Shown one piece after another: positions 1 to 5,702 of a DNA stretch of 10,402 nucleotides. The notes under the pieces were generated by a model. It was not told the DNA's origin. It saw only the letters and a list, made by a program, of their open reading frames with translations, and made no database searches. The DNA comes from CAVDAL01 sp963606965 (GTDB lineage: Bacteria; Actinomycetota; Coriobacteriia; Coriobacteriales; QAMH01), in NCBI GenBank assembly GCA_963606965.1, contig CAVDAL010000050.1, positions 1 through 10,402 of the forward strand. The letters are read 5' to 3'. Position 1 is the stretch's first letter. Every line of letters starts with the position of its first letter. The position numbers and the translations under genes were made by a program.

Positions 1-834
1 GCCTTCGCGCGCCCACGCATCCAAAGTTTCACGCACAGACGGCTGCAACCACTTCCTGTTATCGAAGCGCGACTGATAAGCCACAGCATAATCATCGCTG
101 CCAAGCCCAAGGCGCGCTGCCAGGTCTGCAGCCGTTGCTTCAGCTTGCTCTTTATATGGGTCGCCTGCATTGATATCTGCCATCAATGTTGAGTGGAAGG
201 AAACTAGCAGCTTGGCGCGCGAAGCATGACCAGCATCATTCGCGGCAGTAACGCCGTCACCGCCAACAGCACTCCAACATTCGCGCACAGACGCAGCTAG
301 CGCGTGTGCGTATGCCGGCAAGTCATAGTAATATGGAATTTCCACAAGCTCAGGCTGCCAGCCACAACGCGCAAGCTGCGCCAAACAATCGCGCACCTTT
401 TTCAAGCACGTACCAGCGCAAACCTTAACCTGCTGCGGATAAAGCGGAAAAGCCACAACGCGCTCACATCCACCGTCGCGCAAGCGATCAAGCGCAGCTT
501 CAACAGACGGGTTGCCATATCGCATAGCAAGCTCAAGCTGAAATTCGCCACCACAAAAACCGCGCTGCTCTAACACAGCCTGCAACTTGTCGCACTGGCT
601 TGCAGATGTCAACATAAAAGGCGAACCTTCCGCCGTCCAAATTTCTTCATAACTTGAAACAGTATGCTTTGGTCTATTCGGCAAAATGAACAAAGAAAGG
701 ATTGGCTTCCAAAGCGCCTTTGGCAGCGGACGAATGTATGGATCCATCAAGAATTCGCCCAGATAACGCTGAATCGCACCAACCTCTGGCGCATCCGGCG
801 TACCTGTATTTATCAGCAAAATTCCTGTTTTCAT
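1..834 (-). CDS. hemH: Ferrochelatase, N-terminal 278 residues (cut by window edge)
   Basis: This gene inserts Fe2+ into a porphyrin in the last steps of heme synthesis. The reading frame is open from an ATG at 834-832 to base 1 with no stop, so the 3' end lies outside the window. About 278 residues are visible, against roughly 320 for E. coli HemH. Visible family signatures are LLINTGTPDAP (residues 6-16), YLGEFLMDP (24-32), GSPF (70-73), AMRYGNPSVEAAL (103-115), PLYPQ (130-134), VSFH with the metal-binding His214, GDPY (224-227) and YQSRF..RKWLQP (253-265). The C-terminal part with the conserved acidic catalytic residue is not in the window. A strong Shine-Dalgarno AAGGAG (846-841) sits 6 bases before the ATG. 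Oddities: the residues after PLYPQ do not match the usual aromatic-Ser...Thr-rich loop, and the usual SFHG is SFHS. These signatures look like the protoporphyrin-type enzyme. The family call is firm; the exact substrate is inferred. Confidence 0.9.
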   Translation of the reverse strand, partial: MKTGILLINTGTPDAPEVGAIQRYLGEFLMDPYIRPLPKALWKPILSLFILPNRPKHTVSSYEEIWTAEGSPFMLTSASQCDKLQAVLEQRGFCGGEFQLELAMRYGNPSVEAALDRLRDGGCERVVAFPLYPQQVKVCAGTCLKKVRDCLAQLARCGWQPELVEIPYYYDLPAYAHALAASVRECWSAVGGDGVTAANDAGHASRAKLLVSFHSTLMADINAGDPYKEQAEATAADLAARLGLGSDDYAVAYQSRFDNRKWLQPSVRETLDAWAREG

Positions 835-907
835 CAGCCTCTCCTTGTAGTCGTTTTATAATACCTGACAATCAAAAGTTTTACCTAATGGCACGAGATG
901 AGGAACT
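835..907. promoter_or_regulatory. Divergent intergenic spacer with -10-like TATAAT
   Basis: These 73 bases separate hemH (leftward) from the kinase operon (rightward). A perfect TATAAT lies at 857-862 on the plus strand. It would place the transcript start near 868-870 and leave a leader of about 40 bases before GTG 908. No good -35 element sits 16-18 bases upstream, where 834-839 reads TCAGCC. On the minus strand the same AT-rich core reads TATTAT (863-858), which could serve hemH with a very short leader containing its Shine-Dalgarno. Its -35 region is also poor. This is the only gap in the operon large enough for a main promoter, which supports the call more than the hexamers do. Confidence 0.38.
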
Positions 908-2668
908 GTGGAAGGCTCGCTTATACTGGACCGATACAGGCGAATTAATACAGCTGGCTCAGGCGGCAGCGGACAAGTCGACATATGTTGGGATGCGCGC
1001 ATTCAGCGCCGCGTTGCCATAAAGCACATTCCGCTTTCAACGCAAGGTCCGCTTTCTGGCGAAGGAACGCCCGGCTTGGCGGAAGCTCGTACAGCTGCCC
1101 TGCTCAAGCACCCTGCCATTGTCAGCTTGATAGATTTTGAAGTCGAAAACGATGAAGCGTTGCTGATTATGGAAGCTGTGGAAGGCCCATCGCTTTCAGA
1201 CATCATCGACAGCGTGGATGAAGGCGATCTTGACCTTGATATAATCGCGACAGTCACAGAAGCTATGGCAAGCGCGCTTGATTATGCACATGAAAATCAA
1301 GTCCTGCACTTGGACATAAAACCAGACAACATCTTAATAGACGCAAGTGGCAGACCAAAAGTCAGCGATTTTGGCATTGCAGAACTTGCAGACGCACAAG
1401 GCTTTGGCCAAGCATGCGGCGGAACAATCGGCTATATGCCTCCAGAACAAATTTGTAGCGAAGAACTTGACCAGCGTTGCGATCTTTTTTCACTAGCTGT
1501 TTGTGTTTATGAAATGCTAACTGGCACAAACCCTTTCACAGCAAATAGCATCGATGCAAGCCTCATGCGCATCGAAGCATTTTCATTCGAACCGCCGTCT
1601 GCCTTTCGCGAAGACACAGCATATGAACTTGACGATGTGCTGTTCACAGCCATGCAGCCCAACCGCGAAGACCGCTATGAAACTGTAGTCGACTTCATGG
1701 AAGAGCTGCGCCCATATTTGGGAGATGCAAAAGTTGGTCAGCAAAAATTGCGCCAAGGCATGCATTCGCAAGATGATAGCGAAGGCGGCGAAGATTATGA
1801 TGCGGAAAACTCTGATAAAGATGACAGCGGCGCCGGCTTAAACTTTGGCCAAAACCTATGGAACAAATTCCCACCTACAGCTAAAAAAATAGCAGGCCGC
1901 AGCTGCGCCGCCATACTTTCATGGTGCATTGCTGCATATGGCTTGGCTCTTTTTGAACAGTTGCAAATAGAAGTTGCGCTGATAGGCGCCTTAGCTGCGG
2001 CTGCTCTTGCTGCAATATCACCTAGCATTGGAGCCGGCGCCGCGCTTTGCGTGCTTGCTGCCGCGCTCATATACTTGCCGCAAATCCCAACACTGGCAGG
2101 CCTTTTGCTTTTAGCATTCACTATTTTATGGTGGATATTCATAGCGCGCGGCAGCACATCCGCAGTCAATGTGACGCTATTTTCCGCTCCACTGGGTTTA
2201 ATTTATGGCACTCCATTCGTTCCGCTGATTGCCGGATACACACTCCGCCCAAGACAAGCAGTCGGGTCAAGCTTGATGGCGGGCATGCTGCTCATGTGCT
2301 TATGTTTGGCAACAGGCAGCCCTTCAATCTTGCATACAAACTTCCAAGTAATCCAAAACGCAAGCCCAATAACACTCCTGACCAGCGTTTGGGGTAATCC
2401 AGTTATGTGGATATGCTATGTTTCTTGGCCAATTGCAGCGCTTTTAATGTCATTATGTTGTGCTACAAACAAGAAGTTTTTATGCATTCTTGGTTCCTTT
2501 TTAGCGACTGCCGTGTTGTTTGGCACTCAGTTGCTCGTACAATGGATGCAAGCAGACGCGTTTGCACTTCCACCAGTCGCGTGGTGCCTGGCGCATCTAC
2601 TAGCTTTAATGTGCATAATTGCAATATGTGCCGTGGGAATAGTCCCTCGCACAAGAATGGAAGGTTAA
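908..2668 (+). CDS. Polytopic membrane Ser/Thr protein kinase (non-RD, HLD motif)
   Basis: This is a Hanks-type Ser/Thr kinase of 586 residues, the first gene of the operon. The kinase domain spans about residues 8-270: Gly loop GSGGSGQV (17-24), VAIK with Lys39, a probable helix-C Glu59, catalytic loop HLDIKPDN (134-141) with Asp136, DFG (154-156), PPEQ in place of APE (178-181) and the helix-F Asp192. The Arg of HRD is Leu, so it is a non-RD kinase. An acidic linker (about 286-310) follows. About nine hydrophobic helices then run from roughly 331 to 579, with no PASTA or other sensor domain recognised. The start is GTG: a stop codon in frame at 899-901 excludes anything further upstream, and AGGA lies just before it. 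The gene is followed by fhaA after one base. In mycobacteria the second kinase here is PknA, with one membrane helix and a position after pbpA, so this is a different architecture. The kinase fold is clear; signal and targets are unknown. Confidence 0.92.
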   Translation: MEGSLILDRYRRINTAGSGGSGQVDICWDARIQRRVAIKHIPLSTQGPLSGEGTPGLAEARTAALLKHPAIVSLIDFEVENDEALLIMEAVEGPSLSDIIDSVDEGDLDLDIIATVTEAMASALDYAHENQVLHLDIKPDNILIDASGRPKVSDFGIAELADAQGFGQACGGTIGYMPPEQICSEELDQRCDLFSLAVCVYEMLTGTNPFTANSIDASLMRIEAFSFEPPSAFREDTAYELDDVLFTAMQPNREDRYETVVDFMEELRPYLGDAKVGQQKLRQGMHSQDDSEGGEDYDAENSDKDDSGAGLNFGQNLWNKFPPTAKKIAGRSCAAILSWCIAAYGLALFEQLQIEVALIGALAAAALAAISPSIGAGAALCVLAAALIYLPQIPTLAGLLLLAFTILWWIFIARGSTSAVNVTLFSAPLGLIYGTPFVPLIAGYTLRPRQAVGSSLMAGMLLMCLCLATGSPSILHTNFQVIQNASPITLLTSVWGNPVMWICYVSWPIAALLMSLCCATNKKFLCILGSFLATAVLFGTQLLVQWMQADAFALPPVAWCLAHLLALMCIIAICAVGIVPRTRMEG

Positions 2669-2669
2669 C

Positions 2670-3923
2670 ATGGGCCTTTTTTCAAAATTTGAAGATAAAG
2701 CAGAAGACATCATCGAAGGCGGTGGCGGCAAAGGCAGCAAAGGCGGCATCGAGCCTGTAAAGATCGCCAAGCGCGCCGGCAAAGAAATGCAGCGTGAAAA
2801 AATGATTGGCGTTGGTCATGAATATGCGCCAACACTTTACAACGTGCTTGTTTCTGATGAAGATGAAGCTGCAATGATCAATTATTATCCGACGCTTGCT
2901 GGCGAGGTTGAAACTTACTTGACAGGTTTGGCAAATCAGCAAAACTTGGTTTTTGACTGTCCGCCGCTTGTGCGCTTCATTGTCGACCACGACTTGCGCC
3001 GCGGCAAATTTGACGTAGTCGCTGAAAACGTTTCGCCAGATGTTGTGGAAGACCTTCGCCATGAAGAAATGGTCTTTTATGGCTTGGAAGAACCTGAGCC
3101 AAATCCATATGATGAACCATATCAAAATAATGGTGAATTTGACCCATTTGCTCCATCAGACCAGCCTTATACATTTGATGAAGAACAATACAACAATGAA
3201 AACTTTGCCTATGCACAAGAAAATGCGAAAGACGAATATCAAGCGGAATATGAGCCTGCAGATTATGCGAGCGATGGTGCCGGCAATGCCGCCCGCGCCG
3301 CATATGACAGCTCACAATTCCCTTCAACTTATGAACATAATGCTGGGCAGCAACACCATGCACATCCGCATGGCGGCGCGGGCGCTGTTAGCGGCGCTGC
3401 TGCTGCAAGCACACACCTCCCAGCTGAAGAAAGCACGCCTGCTGCGGCTGCCGCAGCTGCAGGTGCTGGCATAGCAGCTGGTGCTGGGGCTGCCGCTGTT
3501 GGTGCAGCAGCAGGCGCCGCTGCACATCAAGCAGCTGACCGCAATCCTCAAAGCCAGCAAAACCCACAGCAGCATCCACAACAACAACCACACCAAGACG
3601 CAGCACAAACTGTCTTGCTTGGTCACGGCTCTGCACCTTTAAGCACTGCATATTTAATTGAGCATGCAACAAATAAAGAGCATGCTCTTAATGGCAACAA
3701 AATTAAAATTGGCCGCAGCTTGCAATGCGACGTCACAATCAGCGATCCTGGCGTTTCCCGTCTTCACGCTGAACTCATTCGCGAAGCAGACGGCTGGCTC
3801 ATTCGCGATGCAAAGTCAACAAATGGCACTCGCGTCAACGATGTGCTTGTTCAGCAATCACAAATTTTCAATGGCGATGTCATTTGCCTTGGCAATTCAG
3901 AGCTAACATTTTCGGAGGGCTAA
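2670..3923 (+). CDS. fhaA: FhaA-like protein: DUF3662/FhaA N-terminal domain plus C-terminal FHA domain
   Basis: A cytoplasmic phosphothreonine-reading adaptor of 417 residues. Residues 1 to about 120 match the FhaA N-terminal domain in layout: MGLFSKFEDKAED at the start, IEPVKIAKRAGKEM (27-40), Y..TLYNVLVSDED, and RFIVDHDL..GKFDV. A long linker follows (about 138-325): first acidic and Tyr-rich, then Ala/Gly-rich, then His/Gln-rich. The C-terminal FHA domain covers about 328-415, with IGRS (347-350), SRLHAEL (363-369) and STNGT (383-387), the phosphothreonine-binding set. In Mycobacterium, FhaA is a PknB partner that also binds the MurJ/MviN pseudokinase domain to restrain peptidoglycan synthesis; the same role here is inferred from homology and context. 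The start ATG lies one base after the kinase stop, with AAGG 5 bases upstream inside the preceding gene, so translation is probably coupled. The linker is compositionally biased, and its alignment to relatives will be poor. Confidence 0.88.
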   Translation: MGLFSKFEDKAEDIIEGGGGKGSKGGIEPVKIAKRAGKEMQREKMIGVGHEYAPTLYNVLVSDEDEAAMINYYPTLAGEVETYLTGLANQQNLVFDCPPLVRFIVDHDLRRGKFDVVAENVSPDVVEDLRHEEMVFYGLEEPEPNPYDEPYQNNGEFDPFAPSDQPYTFDEEQYNNENFAYAQENAKDEYQAEYEPADYASDGAGNAARAAYDSSQFPSTYEHNAGQQHHAHPHGGAGAVSGAAAASTHLPAEESTPAAAAAAAGAGIAAGAGAAAVGAAAGAAAHQAADRNPQSQQNPQQHPQQQPHQDAAQTVLLGHGSAPLSTAYLIEHATNKEHALNGNKIKIGRSLQCDVTISDPGVSRLHAELIREADGWLIRDAKSTNGTRVNDVLVQQSQIFNGDVICLGNSELTFSEG

Positions 3924-3924
3924 A

Positions 3925-4338
3925 GTGGTCGATATTGCGCTTTTAGTAGGGCGCCTTGTTCTGGTCGCGCTGCTTTACTTATTCCTCTTCGCCGTTATGA
4001 AGACAGGAATAGGTCTTGTTAAAGGGCAAAACAAAAAAGAACGTCATTGGACTTTAACAGTCGAACATGGTCCTAAAGAACTCCGCGGGGTTAAGCTGAC
4101 TGTTACAAGCCCAATTGTCATTGGGCGCGCGCCAGGCTCAGACATTCTTATTCCGCTTGACGTTGTGTCTGGCAGACATGCTCGCTTTTCACTGATGGGC
4201 ACAGGCTTGATGGTTGAAGACCTTGGCTCAACAAATGGAACTTTTATCAATGGCACACCCGTACAAGGGCCAACACCATGCGAATCGGGCGACACTGTAA
4301 GCGTGGGCACCGCCGACATAAAGATTGGTTTTAAATAA
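3925..4338 (+). CDS. fhaB: FhaB/FipA-like membrane-anchored FHA protein
   Basis: A small protein of 137 residues with one N-terminal membrane helix (about 4-24), a basic juxtamembrane stretch (26-40) and one FHA domain (about 43-137). FHA signatures are IGRAPGSDILI (66-76), VSGRHARF (81-88) and LGSTNGTFING (100-110), so the key Arg68, Ser82, His85 and Thr/Asn residues are present. The size and layout match mycobacterial FhaB (FipA), which links PknA/PknB signalling to the division machinery; that role is inferred here. The start is GTG, one base after the fhaA stop, with a good Shine-Dalgarno GGAGGG (3914-3919) 5 bases upstream. The stop is a tandem TAATAA whose last A is the first base of the next gene's ATG. 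Confidence 0.87.
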   Translation: MVDIALLVGRLVLVALLYLFLFAVMKTGIGLVKGQNKKERHWTLTVEHGPKELRGVKLTVTSPIVIGRAPGSDILIPLDVVSGRHARFSLMGTGLMVEDLGSTNGTFINGTPVQGPTPCESGDTVSVGTADIKIGFK

Positions 4339-4343
4339 TAATG
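4336..4343 (+). promoter_or_regulatory. Stop/start junction TAATAATG coupling fhaB to pstP
   Basis: The fhaB stop TAA (4336-4338) is followed in frame by a second TAA (4339-4341) that shares its last base with the pstP ATG (4341-4343). Upstream of that ATG the sequence is A/T-rich with no GGAG-like element, unlike the other junctions in this operon. Initiation of pstP by ribosomes finishing fhaB is therefore the likely mode. This is an inference from sequence only. Confidence 0.45.
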
Positions 4344-5690
4344 TCTTTGAAAGAACATGTACCTCAAGTATACGCTGCTAACAGCAACGTTGGTTGCGTG
4401 CGCGGCCATAATGAAGATAGCTTCATCGCGCAGTCGCCACTCTTTGTTGTGGCAGACGGAATGGGCGGCCATGAAGCTGGCGAAGTCGCAAGCGAAATTG
4501 CAGTAACCACAATCTCGAAGCTCGCCCCCAAAAAGCCAGACCGCAATGCTTTTGTTCGCGCTATTGAAGAAGCAAACCACCAAATTTTGGATGCTTCTGC
4601 ACGCGGCATTGGCAAACCCGGCATGGGTACGACCGTCACCGCGGCTTTAATTTTTGACGACCAACTTATAATTGCGCAGGTAGGCGACTCAAGAGCATAT
4701 TTGCTTCACGATGGGCGCTTGCAGCGCATCACACGCGATCATTCCCTTGTGGCTGACCTTGTGGATCAAGGCTCCATCACAGAAGAAGAGGCTCGCGTGC
4801 ACCCGCAGCGTTCAGTTATTACGCGCGCATTGGGTTCAGAATATCATGTCGAACCAGACATTTATTCATTGCGAGTTGCAGATGGCGACAGGCTCTTGCT
4901 TTGTTCTGATGGCTTGTCGAGCATGATTTTTGATTCAAAAATTGAATCTGTCTTGAATGGATATGAAGACACAAACGACTGTTGCGATGCTTTAATCAAT
5001 GAAGCAATGAAGGCTGGCGGCTTAGACAACATCACAGTTATTGTTGTTGACCCGCTGAAAGACTCACATGGCAATGCAATCCGTCGCAATTCAAAAGGCA
5101 AATTTGACGGCGCTGCTTCGTCGAACAAAGCACACAAAAAGCGCCGCATCTTCCCCATCGTTTGGATTTTAGCTTTTGTCATAATTTTGGCAGGCGCTGG
5201 CTTTGGCTTTTATGAATATACGCAACATTCTTATTATGTAATTGCAGAAGATGGATATGTCAACATTTATAAAGGCTTGCCGGGCAGCGCTGCTGGCATA
5301 AAATTTTCTTGGCTTGAAGAAAATACAGATGTCAAAGTTAGCAAGCTTGCCGCTTCCACGGCTGGGCGTTTGGAAGAAGGCATTAGCGTGGATTCTTTGG
5401 AAGAAGCGCAAAGTCTTGTTAATAGCTACAGAATGGATATTGCAGGCGACACTGACGCTGCCATTGATGCTGGTAAGGGCTCTACAGATTCAACAAATAT
5501 GCAAAAGAGCAACAAGAGTGCCAGTGCAACATCAAGCAGCGCGAACACATCCAGCGCCAACAGCAGCAAAAACACGAACACAACAAAGACCAAAAGCAAT
5601 AAAAAGAAAAGTAGCTCTTCAAAATCTTCAAAATCTTCAAAAAGCAAGAGCAAATCTAAAAGCAAAAGCAGCAAGAAAACTGCAAACTAG
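4341..5690 (+). CDS. pstP: PstP-like PP2C Ser/Thr phosphatase, membrane-anchored, with external Lys/Ser-rich tail
   Basis: A PPM/PP2C metal-dependent phosphatase that should dephosphorylate the kinases and their substrates. The catalytic domain covers about residues 9-238: RGHNEDSF (21-28), VVADGMGGHEAGE (36-48), GTTVTAAL (96-103), QVGDSRAYLL (113-122), a TRDHSLVADLVDQG flap-side segment (131-144), CSDGLSSM (188-195) and GGLDNITVIVV (226-236). The metal-binding Asp residues at 26, 39, 190 and 229 are all present. A basic stretch (262-269) leads into one membrane helix (about 271-293). The outer part has a compact region (about 296-370) resembling the external domain of PstP, then a low-complexity tail (386-449) of Ser, Asn, Thr and Lys ending in SSK and SK repeats. 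The ATG overlaps the stop region of fhaB. The phosphatase call is very secure; the tail's function is unknown. Confidence 0.95.
   Translation: MSLKEHVPQVYAANSNVGCVRGHNEDSFIAQSPLFVVADGMGGHEAGEVASEIAVTTISKLAPKKPDRNAFVRAIEEANHQILDASARGIGKPGMGTTVTAALIFDDQLIIAQVGDSRAYLLHDGRLQRITRDHSLVADLVDQGSITEEEARVHPQRSVITRALGSEYHVEPDIYSLRVADGDRLLLCSDGLSSMIFDSKIESVLNGYEDTNDCCDALINEAMKAGGLDNITVIVVDPLKDSHGNAIRRNSKGKFDGAASSNKAHKKRRIFPIVWILAFVIILAGAGFGFYEYTQHSYYVIAEDGYVNIYKGLPGSAAGIKFSWLEENTDVKVSKLAASTAGRLEEGISVDSLEEAQSLVNSYRMDIAGDTDAAIDAGKGSTDSTNMQKSNKSASATSSSANTSSANSSKNTNTTKTKSNKKKSSSSKSSKSSKSKSKSKSKSSKKTAN
5616..5642 (+). repeat. Three tandem 9-base repeats in the pstP tail
   Basis: The unit TCTTCAAAA occurs three times in perfect tandem, each encoding Ser-Ser-Lys (residues 426-434 of PstP). 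It sits in a wider stretch of imperfect AGC/AAA codons extending to about 5680. In-frame 9-base units can be gained or lost by slippage without breaking the frame, so tail length may vary between strains. Confidence 0.7.
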
Positions 5691-5702
5691 GAGCATAAAT
5701 TG
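5690..5702 (+). promoter_or_regulatory. Ribosome binding site and TTG start of the RodA-PbpA fusion
   Basis: The Shine-Dalgarno core GGAG (5690-5693) starts on the last base of the pstP stop codon TAG and lies 6 bases before a TTG (5700-5702). The protein from this TTG begins with a short basic stretch (SKRR) followed at once by the first membrane helix, as in mycobacterial RodA. The rare start codon is therefore well supported. Confidence 0.65.

Noticed and set aside
304..573. Plus-strand frame of 89 codons
   Set aside because: It lies antisense inside hemH, has no recognisable domain or ribosome binding site, and is rich in residues expected from reading a coding strand backwards.
674..871. 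Minus-strand frame of 65 codons over the start of hemH
   Set aside because: It overlaps the true hemH frame, which carries the ferrochelatase motifs and the strong Shine-Dalgarno.
702..1022. Plus-strand frame of 106 codons starting inside hemH and overlapping the kinase start
   Set aside because: It is antisense to hemH, crosses the promoter spacer and reads the kinase Gly-loop region out of frame. It has no family similarity that I can see.
2682..3125. Minus-strand frame of 147 codons opposite fhaA
   Set aside because: It is a shadow of the conserved FhaA N-terminal domain, with no motif of its own.
3366..3540. Ala/Gly-rich stretch of FhaA as a membrane helix
   Set aside because: Too poor in large hydrophobic residues and too rich in Gly/Ala. 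FhaA relatives are cytoplasmic, so a flexible linker is more likely.
4044..4583. Minus-strand frame of 179 codons across the fhaB/pstP junction
   Set aside because: It is opposite two genes with clear FHA and PP2C motifs, and its translation shows no domain.
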